64,000 nt of DNA from Pararge aegeria (GCF_905163445.1 NC_053190.1:3598501-3662500); one strand, 5' to 3'; shown: positions 43,401 to 55,430, counted from the stretch's first letter. Notes: a model not told the origin generated them from the letters alone. Made by a program: numbers and translations.

Positions 43401-44084
43401 GAGGTTTATTGCATTGGTCCGCCAAGGTGAACTAGTGGAGAATGCGTAGTAATCAGTTCAAATTGAAGTCCTTTCCTATTTACGTACAATAAAGTAGATT
43501 CAGCATGTTCGACTAAAGACCTGAATTCGATTTCCGGGTTGGGCAAACAAATATTTTTCTTACGTAGGTCGCGACTTTTCTGTTCAAATTTTTCAGTAGG
43601 TACAATTCCGGAGTTGGGAAAGTTACAGTGTCCACACCCGTGTCTGAGAGATATCATAATGATATGCTGATAATCAGAACTTCAGTAAAATTAATGTTAG
43701 AAAAAAAAGTTATTTGTTACATTAGTTTTTTAAATTTAGTATAATAAATTTAATAAATATATAAATAGGATTTGAGTCCACCAACTGGCATTGGGACAGC
43801 ATGGTCGGTTGATAGCTTTAAATCCCTCTCTCCTATGAGACAGAAGCGATACGTTAAAAGGCCTACATATAAGATAAGAAAAAAAACTGTATATAAGTAC
43901 TTAACTGTAAGTAACTTAACTGTATATAAGATAGGAAAAAAAAAAAGAAATGGAATATTTTATTTAAAACGTGACTTTTAAAAAGGCACAGCTTAAACAA
44001 CAATTGACAAACTAAAAACACACTTTCACTATCAAAAAGCACTATCTCACTATCAGGGTAAGAAACAATGCCGTAACCCTCCAA

Positions 44085-44288
44085 TGCGCGCCGTTCTATT
44101 TCAGTATACGCTCTGCGCGCATGACCGTCAACAGCTAACCAATTTATAATCCGTACTCCGTCAGTCCGCCCGCCGCAGCTACATGCGCGGCCGCGCGCTG
44201 ACCGCGATACGTTACGCGCAAAAATTGACGTCAAAAAACACGCGTGTGTCTCGAGTGTCACTGCAAAATCGCAAGGGGAAGCCTAAAA
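44085..44288 (+). promoter_or_regulatory. CpG-rich promoter and 5' UTR of Pgant2-like gene
   Basis: A local island of high GC and many CpGs (GCGCGCC, GCGCGC, GCGGCCGCGCGC) in otherwise AT-rich DNA, directly upstream of the anchor exon. It contains initiator-like TCAGT motifs (44101 and 44161), a CCAAT (44137-44141) and a TGACGTCA-like site (around 44227). No clear TATA box at a fixed distance. The exact transcription start cannot be set from sequence alone. Confidence 0.45.
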
Positions 44289-44381
44289 ATGCGCAGGAAC
44301 GTGAAAATATTGTTTGTTTTGGGAACGGCGTGGATGTTTGTGTTATTTTACTACATGCAGCCGGAGGCCACGGTGAATAAG
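44289..44381 (+). CDS. Pgant2: First coding exon, GALNT2/Pgant2-like glycosyltransferase
   Basis: A 31-codon exon that starts at an ATG in good context (AAA before ATG) and ends in AAG followed by the splice donor GTAGCT (phase 0). It encodes a short basic tail (MRRNVK) and one hydrophobic segment of about 17 residues ending in FYYM: a type II signal anchor as in Golgi glycosyltransferases. Against remembered human GALNT2, MRR at 1-3, W at 15 and YYM at 21-23 fall at the same positions. These enzymes start mucin-type O-glycosylation by moving GalNAc from UDP-GalNAc to Ser/Thr in the Golgi lumen. The stem, catalytic and lectin domains are not found in this window, so the next exon must lie to the right or was missed. 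Another type II Golgi enzyme is the main alternative. Confidence 0.55.
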
Positions 44382-45418
44382 GTAGCTCTTTTTATATTGT
44401 TTATGAAATCAGCTGTTAAGGCTGCATTGCGCATGACAGGTTAGTCTGCAGCACTTTTTAAGTAACAATCTATTTTAACTTTACTTGAATAATAGATTTG
44501 AGAAAGGTGAGGGTTTAAACTGTCTGTTGAACGAAAAAGTTATACGTATAGTAATACCGGGATATTTGGAGTTTCGCTTAGCTTTTTTGTAAAGGTTTTT
44601 TAACTGTAGTAAGAATTTTAAAATTTATTATTGAATTATGCTATAGAGATAATTTTCATTAAATCCTTTAGAGCTAAACTACTTTAAATAATAAGGTTGA
44701 ATAAGGTTAGTTTATATCATTAGAACGGTGTTTGCCTTGCCGGGGAATTTACCCGGAATACAAGATTAACTAAGGTTACATATGATATCCTAGTGGGGGC
44801 AGGGAAAATATCTGGTAGCTTAATAATACAGCCATGTTATAGGTACGAAGGTCAAAAATCATTATTTATTGGCAGAAATTATGTTTTTATGACGAGGACG
44901 GTCGAGGTAAAAAAATCGATCTCGCATCACATGGTTATACTTTGCCGGAAAAATTTGTTTATTCGCCCAGTTTAACAAAGGTAGTAAAAAATGTAACTTC
45001 AATATACCTATAATGAGACTGCTTAGTACATAAAATGCAGGTTAATTAAATTTAAAATCTAAATTAAGACAATATATTTTGGGTCAAACAGGAAAACAGT
45101 ATTATTATGAGGACAGTGATACGGTTTTAATAACATTTACCTACATTACAAAATAATTTAAGAATACTAAATGAGGGAAAAACAGTTACGCAGAAAATAT
45201 CTCATTTTGATTTTGTTATTCAAATTTTCTTACAATTTGTAGGTAGTTCCGTATTGTTTGCATAGAATAAAAACATACAGAACCCTCATTGATCCATTAT
45301 TGCATAAAGTGCATTGAATGTATAACTAAGTTGTGGATACTTCATTGGTTTATGTGATATAAAAATACGGCATTACTTTTATGTGTAATAGTTCTGTTTG
45401 TTTCCCTTGCAAAGCTAA
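44382..45418 (+). other. Presumed start of a long intron
   Basis: Follows the Pgant2-like donor. No coding exon recognised. The whole stretch to 64000 could be intronic if the gene call is right. Confidence 0.35.
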
Positions 45419-45809
45419 TCGATATATATAAAAGAGAAAGTGTGTGGGTATGTTCCGTATAGGCCCCGAAACGGCTGGACCGATTTCAATTAAACTTTCA
45501 GGGAATCTCCGGATTGACCTGGCGAGTAATCCTGTAAAGTTTGGTGACGATCGGAGCACTCCTATTTTTGAACTGTCAAACTGTAAAATACAGCTTTTAT
45601 TTACTATAATGATATTCTATTGTTGGGTATACATAGGTGTAGATAATGATCTTTACACGCTCGAGAAGAGAGTAGAAGAGAATGAATAGGGAGAAAAATA
45701 AATGATTTAATATATTATGAGACTGAAATTAAAAATTGAATGATGTAAGTTAATTGTTTAAATAAACTAAAGCAAAATCTAGCCCGGCAAAGCGGGCTGG
45801 GTACGCTAG
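45419..45809 (+). mobile_element. Non-autonomous Helitron (391 bp)
   Basis: Starts TCGATATATATAAAAGAG and ends with AGCCCGGCAAAGCGGGCT, a six-pair stem, followed by GGGTACGCTAG. It is flanked by A and T. Same family as 20190-20638 but without that copy's internal duplication. The open frames in both strands here are readings of the repeat, not genes. Confidence 0.85.
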
Positions 45810-47114
45810 TAAATAAATAAAAAATAAAAAATGTTGCTAGCTTAAAAATTCTCATTTTCCCCATTTTATATTAAACGTTAAGAACATTAGAGGTAAAACA
45901 ATTAGTGTCAACTGCTAAATAAAAGGAGGTGACTGTAACCGCCTGTTCGTACACTGTTTCTGTAGGTTTTTAATTCTGTGGATATTTCATAGCTTTGAAC
46001 ACCAATTCGATATAATATATCGTGTCCACCCGTCGTTAGCCCTCTACCATGGACTAACGACAGGACATACACAGGACTCAGCAGCCACGGGCTACCTCGT
46101 AGAATATTAAAAAAAAAAGTATTATGAGGTTTGTCATCAATCAAAAGAAAGAATAATTTTGATTATTCTTTTCGGATTCATTTAGCAAAGAAAAAGCGAT
46201 AATAATGACCATAAAAAAATTTTACTTTAATTCTCTACATTAATTTTCTTTTCCTTTTAATGTGGGAAATCTATTTTTTTATTTTTTTAGTTAAATCTGA
46301 GACTAGGTTTCATTCTCTATACGTGTAAATGAAAACCGAAATAATTCTTCAAGAGGCTTAAGAGGTACATTATTTACTGTCTCCGAGACTTATCTGTGAA
46401 ACCGAAACGCTAATAGTTTTTGTGTATACCATTGCCATAGTTTATATTGAAAGAAATCAGATACAGCCCTAGCATCACATGCGTAAGTAAAATCATGTGA
46501 CTCCTGTCACTTTATTATGTACGCGTCGCGTAGAGTAGGTACTATGCACGTGTCGGTCTTTTATCTTCGATAGGGTTGTCATAAGTAAACACTCGAAATG
46601 TTTTGAATTAGTTTGTATGAAAAAATAAATATGCTTCTTTTGATTTAATATTTGTACACAGTGATTCCTTATGAAATATACTTATGCACCGTTCAACAGT
46701 ATTTTATAATTACGTTACACGTTGTATACCCACCGGCTTAGGCTTAGGCCTTAGAATATGTTTTAATAATTACCTACTTACGTCAGTAATTGAAAACTTT
46801 ATCCCATATTTAATTATTATAAACGGTAACCCAAATGACCCCTCCATAAGATAGGACCGTTTCAACAACTGTTTACATTACCTTATTATTATCAACTTAC
46901 GACTTATTATTAAAAAGAAATAGGTATGTATAGTGGAACCCAAAGCATACAAAATACCGGCGTAAATATCTGTGTCTTACGTCATTTAGGTACCTAAATA
47001 CTGAATGCGCTGTAGAGGCAACATCTCCTATGAATGCTAAGATCCTAGTGACTCCTTAACGTGCTCTTTCGGGTACAGAGGAAAGGTGAACCCAATAAGA
47101 ATTTCTTAATCTTG

Positions 47115-47412
47115 ATCACCCATGCTGTGTCATCACCATCATCATATCAACCGATAGACGTCCACTGCTGGACATAGGTCTTTTTTGTAGGGAGTTCCAA
47201 ATTCCACGGTTCTGTGCCACTTGGATGCAGCGGCTACCTGTGACTTGCTTAATGTCGTCTGTCCACCACGCTGAGGGTTGACCAACGCTGCGCTTACCAG
47301 CTCGGGGCTGCCATTGCAGCACCTTGGGACCCCAACGTCCATCCTTTCTACGAACTATGTGTCCGGCCCATTGCCATTTCAGCTTCGCGACTCGTTGAGC
47401 TATGTCTGACTT
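47115..47412 (-). pseudogene. RTE-like LINE reverse transcriptase C-terminus
   Basis: The minus strand, across two frames, reads VAKLKWQWAGHIV, DGRWGPKVLQWQPRAGKRSV, GQPSAWWTDDIKQVTGSRCI and NRGIWNSLQK, the familiar end of RTE-clade LINE ORFs, with an (ATGATG)n tail. 5' truncated and non-functional. Confidence 0.65.
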
Positions 47413-47424
47413 TTACTGTTTTAA

Positions 47425-47635
47425 CGAAGTTTAAAGTTAAAGTCAAAGTCACATATTTCTTTATTGAAATAAGCACATATAAGGCACATTTTTTGCGTTC
47501 ATTACATACAAAATGTGTACATAGTAGTGAGTAGTGATGGCGATAACTACATTCATAAACTTAAAACTAAAGCTACAAGGACCCCAAACGGACCCTGGTC
47601 TAAGAAAAAGCCCACAACATACTTAGCTGGGTAAA
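47425..47635 (-). mobile_element. LINE 3' end (T2)
   Basis: AAAGTTAAAGTCAAAGTCAC tail, GTAGTGATGGCGATAACTAC, ACCCTGGTCTAAG and ACATACTTAGCTGGGTAA. A SINE-A copy follows. Confidence 0.5.
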
Positions 47636-47686
47636 TGGTCGGATAATTCACATGATGTTTTTTATCCTGAAAAACTTCATCATTTG

Positions 47687-47935
47687 ACGGCTGAATGGCG
47701 CAGTGAGCAGCTACCGGTTTTCTGAGTCCAAGGCTGTGGGTTAGATTTCCACAACTGGAAAATGTTTGTGTGACGAACATGAATGATTTCAGAGTGTGGG
47801 AGTTTATCTGTATATTAAAAGTATTTATGTGTATTATTTATAAAAATATTAATCAGTCATCTTAGTACTCATAAAACAAGCTACGATTACTTTGTGGCCA
47901 GATGGCGATGTCGTATTATATTTATGTATTTATTT
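47687..47935 (+). mobile_element. SINE-A (Metulj-like), diverged
   Basis: ACGGCTGAATGGCGCAGTGA, GTGGGTTAGATTTCCACAAC, AACATGAATGATTTCAGAG, GTGGCCAGATGGCGATG. Confidence 0.7.
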
Positions 47936-48551
47936 TGTTTTTCTCAGCAACAAAAGAAGGGAGTTACCCTGAATTTATAAGTGTGGATTTCAAAATAATC
48001 GACACTATCCTATCCTTGATTGAAAGGGAAAGATTTATTTCAGTTTAAGAAGTTATAAGCTTTTTAACCTTAATTAACCTTCGCTGCCTATTTTTTAACA
48101 GAATATTATCTTATGTTGCTTTTATTATCCATTTTATAGTTATAATAGAGTTAGACGGGCGTTATTTTGCGGAAGTTCATGTTACATCCTTGTTAAAGAA
48201 ATAATAGTGATATCGCCAGGATATCATTATGTTGTTCAACGAGAAGAACATAAAGAAATCCTTTGTGTGGTAGCTTTTACAGCGTAATAGCATGTTTAGT
48301 TTTGCCTAAACAATGTGTATAATACATTCACTAAGAGATTACTTTACCTTCTACTGCAGAGTTTCTTGACTACAAATGATATCCTCAACCTAAAAATCGA
48401 ATATGCTATCCACTGGAACGTTAAGGCAGTTAGTGGCACGCTATAAAATCAAGTGTGAAAATGAATCCAGTAGCTTGAGTGTTAGTTTTCAAGTTAAGTA
48501 ACTTCATATAAAAGTAACTGGATCTGTCAATTTATTTAGAGAAATCGAGAA

Positions 48552-48841
48552 TATTACCGGCCCACTATAGGGCACGGGTCTGCTCCCATAATGAGCAGGG
48601 TTAAGGCTGTAGTCCACCACGCTGGCCCAGTGCGGATTGTTGGACTCCACACACCTTTGAGAACATTACGTAGAACTCTCAGGCATGTTTCCTCACGTTG
48701 TTTTCCTTCACCGTTGAAGCCAGTGATATTTTAATTACTTTAACCGCACATAACTAAGAAAAGTTAGAGGTGGGAGCTGGGATTCGAACTCGGCCCCGCG
48801 AAAGTGAAGTCGAGCTCCTACCCACTGGGCTATCACCGCCA
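48552..48841 (-). mobile_element. SINE-B, full length
   Basis: Reverse copy: ACCGGCCCACTATAGGGCAC, ACCACGCTGGCCCAGTGCGG, GGGATTCGAACTCGG (B box) and CCCACTGGGCTATCACCGCC (head). Confidence 0.7.
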
Positions 48842-50049
48842 TTTGGAGAAATAGACATCAAAAAATATTATTATGTCTAATTTAACTATATAATCTGTCA
48901 TAGTTATGACGTATAATCGGTTACTTTTATAAGAGGGTTGGTAACTTGATAAATTTTAAGTACTAGGAACTCAGAAGGCGACAGGATTGTGCAGTTAAGG
49001 TTTTTACTAAAGTTTTTTGGTACATGTACATAATAATTAAGCTTCGTTAACATATTTTGTTTCAACAGCTTGCGTGTCCTAAAGATAAGGTGAAGAGATT
49101 AAAAAAGCCACAGTTTGTTTAAACGTTAAAAAGTTGCCGTCGCGATTAAGATTTCGAAACACGGAAATCTATACAAATAAACTACCTATCTGTCGTGGTT
49201 TTATATGTCAAAATATAATTGCCGCTTTTTAATAAATGCATATGAGTAAGGATATAAATAATGCCTAACCAAAAAAATATATTATTGTTTCGGTTTATAT
49301 CCGAAACGGAACGAAATATTTTTATTAAAGTGTTTTTACTTAATTTTTGAGAAAATAATATTAGTATACGTTTTAAAAGAAAATTAAAAACAACACACTG
49401 AGACAACACTTCAGAGTGTCACCAAACTTTGATAAATAATTAAGTAAAACGTAGCTACTTCATATTTTCGTTGAGGTAACTCAACAAAAATTATATTCTA
49501 TATAATTTTATCTACATATTTTTTTACTAACAAAATTTAAACGAATCGTGTTAAGCAAGCAACTTTTTAATCGAAGATATCGGCCCGAATATCACTTTTT
49601 TCGTTGTATCGTCATCAATTATTATTGACAAAATATGTTAGTAATTTTATAATAATCCAGCAGCACTCAGCGCATTTATAGAGAAGCCAATCTTCTAGTG
49701 ACGGAAGTCAAGATCCTCTTTAGGTCACTGAGCCAGTGAAGTAAGTAATTAAGCGCAATTTAAATATTTTGTGCGTGTAACAAGCTCGCGTGTCCTACAG
49801 ATAAGGCGAAGAGATTAAAATCGGCGTAATACATTAGCCATTCGCGTCACGTAATTAATAAATTTAAGTTCATTTACACGGATACAAAGTATCTGAATAT
49901 GATTTTTTTTGTGGAACTGGTTTTTAAAGTGTCTTTGGAATCGGTGCGTGTTTGAAGCCACAGGTTAAGGTTTGTTGAATTTAATTGTTATTTTTATACA
50001 AGATTTATGTCGTTGACTTTTTTATCCAATGGCTGTAGTATGACAACAT

Positions 50050-50165
50050 ATGACGGGGTATGACTACCATACTCCCTTACGGGTTAGCCCGCTACCATCT
50101 TAGGCTGCATCATGACTTACCACCAGGCGAGATTAGGGCTAACCTGTAGAGGAATAAAAAAAAAT
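50050..50165 (+). mobile_element. SINE-C 3' part
   Basis: GACGGGGTATGACTACCATA, AGCCCGCTACCATCTTAGGC and ACCACCAGGCGAGATTAGGG. Confidence 0.5.
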
Positions 50166-50225
50166 TAGGCACACTAACCGCAAATAAGACATAAAAGCGT
50201 CAATGTACCTACTATGCGCAGTGAT

Positions 50226-50281
50226 AAAAATCTTTACAAAAATATTATCGTTCGCCTTATTCTGCGTTTGTAGAAAAAATG
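50226..50281 (+). repeat. Transposon-free relative of the 10866-13566 target site
   Basis: AAAAATCTTTACAAAAATAT, TATCGTTCGCCTTAT then TCTGCGTTTGTAGAAAAAAT. The left part matches 10829-10865 and the right part 13584-13602, the two flanks of the long-TIR transposon. Confidence 0.55.
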
Positions 50282-50706
50282 GCGTCTGATTGCGGTTATG
50301 ATGGTAAATTGATGTATATAATGCTTGTCATTTGTGTCAGTTGGCAGTATTAAACTAGCTATGGAGCGATACGGTAGTTTCATTCTCACTAACCGACATA
50401 CCATCTGGCGACGAGGATGGCAGTGTGGGACGAAATCACTCGAACTAACCTGGTGTCTTTGTTTCATTTACTATCACATTCCGTCACTTCCAGTATGTTT
50501 ATATCGTTGCCAGTCTTGTTTCAACAGTATGCGCGAGGCGCCACAACAAAACAAATACCCTGATCCAACGGAGCCCGCGCACGTAGCTTTCATTTTTATT
50601 CTCATAAAGTTTGGCTTGCAGTCGCATATCGTATTTGGCAGGTTGGTTTTCAATTAGGGCTACCTCCTTCTTATTTAACGGCATAATGATAAGAACTACT
50701 GATGCA

Positions 50707-51420
50707 AGTTCTAATTCTAATTCAAAATTTATTTATTTCATGTAGGCCTACTTTATAAGCACTTTTAAAACGTCAAGTATGTCTGTTTGTAGTGACTCTA
50801 CCACCGGTTCGGTAGGAGCAGATTCTACCGAGAAGACCCGACAAGAAACTCAGTAGTTGCTCTTTTCCAACATCAACATTTACAATCATTTTTCTATCTT
50901 GCGGGATATGAGAGCGAAGCTGGCGGCTTCCAATCTACCAAGTCATTAAGAAATTCATCAAATGTATAGTAATCTCGCTGTATTAGATGTGTTTTTACAC
51001 ATTTTTTAAATGTATGCGACGGTAGGTACAGAATTACGTTAGGAATCATGTTGTAAAAGCGTATACTCAACCCCACAAAGGAGTTCTGCACCTTTCGCAG
51101 ACGATATGCAGATATCAATAATTTATGTCTGTTTCTGGTAAGTCGATTGTTTATATCAGCTTTGCTTAGAAACCCATTGTCTATAAACAGAACAACACTT
51201 CGCAGGGTATGCGAGGAATACATCCTGCAAAATGTCGCCCTATAAGTCCATCCCATGTAACGGCAATTAGGGAATGTATAAATTATACTTTTTTCTGTTC
51301 CCCCCCCCCCCCCCATCGACAAAATCTTGCCGCCAATCGTTTTAAAGTTCCAGTAAGACCCCATATATACACGATTAGGGTTTGATATAACTGTCAATGT
51401 CTGTTGTATATTCCAACGAG
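50707..51420 (-). pseudogene. CR1-like LINE 3' end with RT C-terminus (T1)
   Basis: The largest LINE remnant here. The minus strand encodes DINNRLTRNRHKLLISAYRL, RKVQNSFVGLSIRFYNMIPN and HLIQRDYYTFDEFLNDLVDW, the C-terminus of a CR1/jockey-type reverse transcriptase, followed by a 3' UTR with GAGCAACTACTGAGTTTCTT and a (GAATTT)n-like tail. A run of 15 Cs (51300-51314) sits in the coding part as a Gly tract and is likely slippage. 5' truncated. Confidence 0.65.
51300..51314. repeat. Poly-C run (15)
   Basis: Fifteen consecutive Cs inside the T1 LINE ORF remnant; prone to slippage and sequencing error. Confidence 0.8.
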
Positions 51421-51429
51421 ATAATTTAC

Positions 51430-53440
51430 TGTCAGTCTGATTTGAAATTCTTAGACAGATTAATATTTAATGTTGAACTGACTGAAACCGTTACCCTGTA
51501 CAATGTTTAGTAGATTTTGACCAAGAACGTCCAGTTTTCCGCTCACCGCTAGACTCTATGAGAGAACCTTGTAAAAAATATATATTTATACACCTATAAC
51601 AACAGTAGATTGAGTGTCGTTGAGTGACAGCTACAATTTTGGTATCACAATGCTTTTAATAGGCTTTAAGATTGGTGGAAAACATTATACAATTAGCTAA
51701 AATACAATAAAATCCCCTTATACCAATCACTGCTAATAATATATTTATCGTTTTTAATACTCTCGAGTAATAGTAATTTACAAGTTTGATAAAAATAAAA
51801 ATAAATAAACAATAAATTGAAAAAAATTAACCATAATAATTAAGGTGACAACCCTAATTTATAAATGTAACATGTTCACGCAACGAATACGTTCACTTTT
51901 CGTATCATCTTCGCTTTTTTGTTGAGTTCCGCTGCACGATTAATTTTTTTGAGTAAATATCTCCTTGAGCGATCTGAACACTAATTTATTACTATTTCAG
52001 ATAGTAATTGTAAGTTATTACTGTTTAAATCCGTTTCTATGTATGTCACCGTCTTCGTTCTGAGCCTATTTGCATTCCACTGCTGGACTCTCTTCTCTCA
52101 GAGAAGTAGAGCTATCCACCATGCTATTACATTGACGGGAGTTAAAAAGAAAATGGACGCCTTAATGTCCTCACAAAGGCACCGGGATAGACAATGCCAT
52201 TTACCGAACTATGTATGTAAATAAACACTTTATGGTAAACCAGAGAAAAGAAAAACATGTTGCTCACAATATAAAGATATAAGCTAATAATAGAGGTCAG
52301 TGAAATTTGATCACTGAAAGATAAAAAAAAGCGCACAAGTTTGAACATGATAGAAATAGAGAATTAAACAAGCGCTGAAAACCAGTCGAACAACTCTATG
52401 AATTTCACGGTTACTTTCTCGATTCCCACTTCGGCATTCGTAGGTTGTTTGAATAAAAATTTACAAACACATTTGACTCATTTATGTTGCCTCATTTCTC
52501 AATTCTCAGTCAAATTTCTCAATCAAACGTAATTCAGTCAGGCAAAAAAAAATTGAGCAAATGAAATATTTAGCTCGTTAATTTATAGATATTAGAATAA
52601 GCTACATATACATTTTACCAAAAATATTCGATTATGTTAAATATTCAAAACATTATTATGACATAAACTTTCGAGGATACATCTTTATTCACCAGACGCT
52701 TTTATCTTTTACCTTTCCTTCTGTATTTTAATATAATTTGTTTATTATATTTTAATATATTTTTAGCAAATTTTATGCCGTGAATTGAATCTGATTTGAG
52801 ACTAGCAAAATGGTTCTTGAAGTCTTTCTTAAGGCGGTTAGGAAACGTTGATACACTGGAACTGGTCGCAAATGCCTGTCCCAAGGACCTGCTCCCATTT
52901 TGCCTTATTTGAAAATCTTTGGATTCCCTATAACAAAAGACTGCATTAATAATGTGGCTAAATTGCGTGCACCGGTGCGAGAATAATAATTTTAGGTTTT
53001 AAGATAATTCTTTTTTTTTTTTTACATCTGCATTAGCTTTATTTATTATTATTGTTATTATTGTGCTATAAAACAAATCTATTCTATGGGACTATTGCCT
53101 GAAAATAAAGAATTATTATTATTATTAGAGTTGTTATTAATAACAACTCTAAATATTAGTCGATAGCGCTGGGAAAGCAACGCTGACGCAAGTCAGTAAA
53201 TGGATAAATCTGTCTTTGGAAACATAATTTGGTATGTACCAGTCTCAGCTCTTATCACTAACAAAGTAGAGTACTCGTTAAAGAAATAATCTAAATCGCA
53301 TCCTTAGTAGATTCGTATGCTAATGGGTAACCAAGAACATTTTTAACATGTTTTGTTGAGACCTAGCACTGAAGTCTATGAAAATATTTTGCACATAAAA
53401 GAGGACTTTATGTGTTCAGTATCGATAAGTCTTAAATGAG
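51430..53440. other. AT-rich DNA, no gene seen
   Basis: Low-complexity ATT runs around 53040-53150, including AGTTGTTATTAATAACAACT, a short palindrome. No repeat family recognised. Confidence 0.4.
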
Positions 53441-53700
53441 AGGTTTGCTTATGTCCGTAGAGAAATTCTTTCCTCTATCTCCAATAATAATTGTCAGATC
53501 TTCACAAAATTTAGATAAACCTAAACTGATAACATATAAACGTATCCAGGACAAAAAGAGTCATATAAGTTGGTTAACATTTGACGGAGTTATGGTGTAA
53601 AATCGTCAAACACTTTCATCCCCTCTCCCAGAGGAACGAAACTGAATATCGGGATAAAAAGTATCCTATGTCCTACCTCCTAGTAAAAATTTAAATCATG
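53440..53700 (+). repeat. Dispersed repeat fragment shared with 38030-38165
   Basis: Includes ACGGAGTTATGGTGTAAAAT, CTTTCATCCCCTCTCCC and CGGGATAAAAAGTATCCTAT. It abuts repeat D at 53693. Confidence 0.35.
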
Positions 53701-53880
53701 TGACTAAGACACCGGGAGGTATCTTTGCATCGTTCGAGTCCATGTATGACTGAATTGTATAGAAAATGCACCCGTATTTATATCAAAATACCCACCAACT
53801 CAATGTCATGAAAATAAGTTTTATTATTTACCCAATTTATAAAATTACCTTAACACATGCAAAGTTTCATTTCAATTCCT
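53693..53880 (+). repeat. Repeat D
   Basis: GTGACTAAGACACCGGGAGG, TTTGCATCGTTCGAGTCCAT, ATCAAAATACCCACCAACTC and TTTACCCAATTTATAAAATT. Relatives at 31425-31505 (-), 32480-32700 and 56543-56790. Confidence 0.5.
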
Positions 53881-55170
53881 TCATAAAACACAGTTTTGTC
53901 TTCAGTATCAATTAAAGAGTGTGCTCCAAAAATTTAAAAAAAAAAAATAATGTACAGAATTTTAACCGTTACAGTTTTATAATAAGTATAGATAGATTAT
54001 ATAAGTGATAAGGATCTAGGTTTTGTAAATGGCATAACTTGATCCGCTAAATTCCCTCATGAGTTCCTAACGTTGACTGATAAGGAGTGCACACAAACTT
54101 TATCTCACAGACTACGGTGGAAGCATGCCCCACAAACCATGCGGGTGTATGATGAGATAACGCTCAGACTAAGAAAGTAGCACTGATTTTGATGAACGGA
54201 ATGCATTCTCTATGCCTACACCAAACCAGCCTATATAACACATTAGCATTGGTATGTTTTGCAATGACTATTGCGGACCTAATTATGATAACAGGTGAAT
54301 AATCACTAAGTTACCAAAATGCAGTTAAACGATAATTTTTATTAGCAATAAACAAAAAAATATGCTGCGAAAAATACACAATACAAATAATAATTAATTT
54401 AATTGATGAAACAAAAGTAATTAGTGCAAGAAATTAAATGAAACTGATAAAAAAACAATCAAAGAAAACAAAAATCTCATCGATAACATAAAGTGTATAT
54501 AAACACCGCACTCTTCTTCGTGTCTCCTTCATCTCAATATTTGTGATGTGCCTGCAGTCTATTCCCTTCTTTTCTACTAATCCTAAGGTTGCCTGACAGA
54601 CATCGCTATTAAGCGATAAGACCGCCTACTCTACCGCGTATTCTACTTCTTTCATAAACAAGTATAAAATAGAATTGAATTTATTTATATAAAATAACAC
54701 GAGGAGTTTTATTCTCTTTCTCCGAAAAAAGAGTACCAGTGGAGAATCCCTTATACAGCAGAAAATCACTCGTAACCACCATTATCCTTAAGCTCATCCC
54801 CCGATTATATACCAAAGGATAAAATCTACTTGTCCAACTTCTAAAGCATAGCTACAGGGATAAGAAGTTTAAACCGGTTCTTATTACACTTATAATTTGA
54901 TATCATTGCCATAAGAGCGCCAATACTCGGAGAGTTAATAAAACTGTGGGAGACAATACAATTGTGTCCCTTCCCCGGGGAGAGAAAGGCCTCCTGCGGC
55001 CTGCCCATGGTAGCAGTGCTTCTAGAGCATTTATCTTCTCTTATGGATGGATTAGAGTGTTAACCGAATGCTGCTGCAACTCGTTGATAATAACAGTCCC
55101 GCCGTTCGTTACGTGCTCTTCAAGGCACTGGGGTGGATAGGAGAACTTCGTAACTCACCCAACATATTAA
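53881..55170. other. Unassigned DNA with one LINE tail
   Basis: Apart from the T3 tail at 54590, the GC-richer patch 54946-55140 has an open frame of 64 codons without a known domain. Confidence 0.3.
54590..54700 (+). mobile_element. LINE 3' tail (T3)
   Basis: GGTTGCCTGACAGACATCGC, TATTAAGCGATAAGACCGCC and TACTCTACCGCG. Confidence 0.4.
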
Positions 55171-55171
55171 A

Positions 55172-55430
55172 CGACCCCTCTGACGCAACGGTGAGCGCTT
55201 TGAATTTAAGTAGGGGGGTCTCTGGTTCGATTCCCGGCCGTGGCTAGTTACCACCCTACCGGCAAAGACGTGCCGCTAAGCGATTTAATGTCGCGTAGAA
55301 ACCGATTAGAGGGTATGACTGCAATACTCCCGAACAGGTTAGCAAGCTACCATCTTAGACTGCATCATCACTTACTATTAGGTGAGATTGCAGTTAAGGG
55401 CTAACCTGTAGTGGATTAAAAAAAAAGATT
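55172..55430 (+). mobile_element. SINE-C, full length
   Basis: CTGACGCAACGGTGAGCGC, GGTCTCTGGTTCGATTCCC, GACGTGCCGCTAAGCGATTT, AGCTACCATCTTAGACTGCA and AGGGCTAACCTGTAGTGG. Confidence 0.65.

Noticed and set aside
43406..43657. 83-codon minus-strand frame with CGHC motif
   Set aside because: No recognised domain; the plus strand has a B-box-like GATTTCCGGGTTGGG, so it is more likely an old SINE.
43863..44261. 132-codon minus-strand frame
   Set aside because: Antisense to the CpG-rich promoter of the Pgant2-like exon; ends in Phe/Tyr-rich low complexity.
48800..48841. tRNA gene
   Set aside because: The A/B-box sequence belongs to the SINE-B head; it is followed by a SINE body and lacks a full cloverleaf. 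The same holds for the other SINE heads.
50325..50657. 110-codon plus-strand frame
   Set aside because: No domain; overlaps the possible LTR/primer-binding region and is probably untranslated retroelement sequence.
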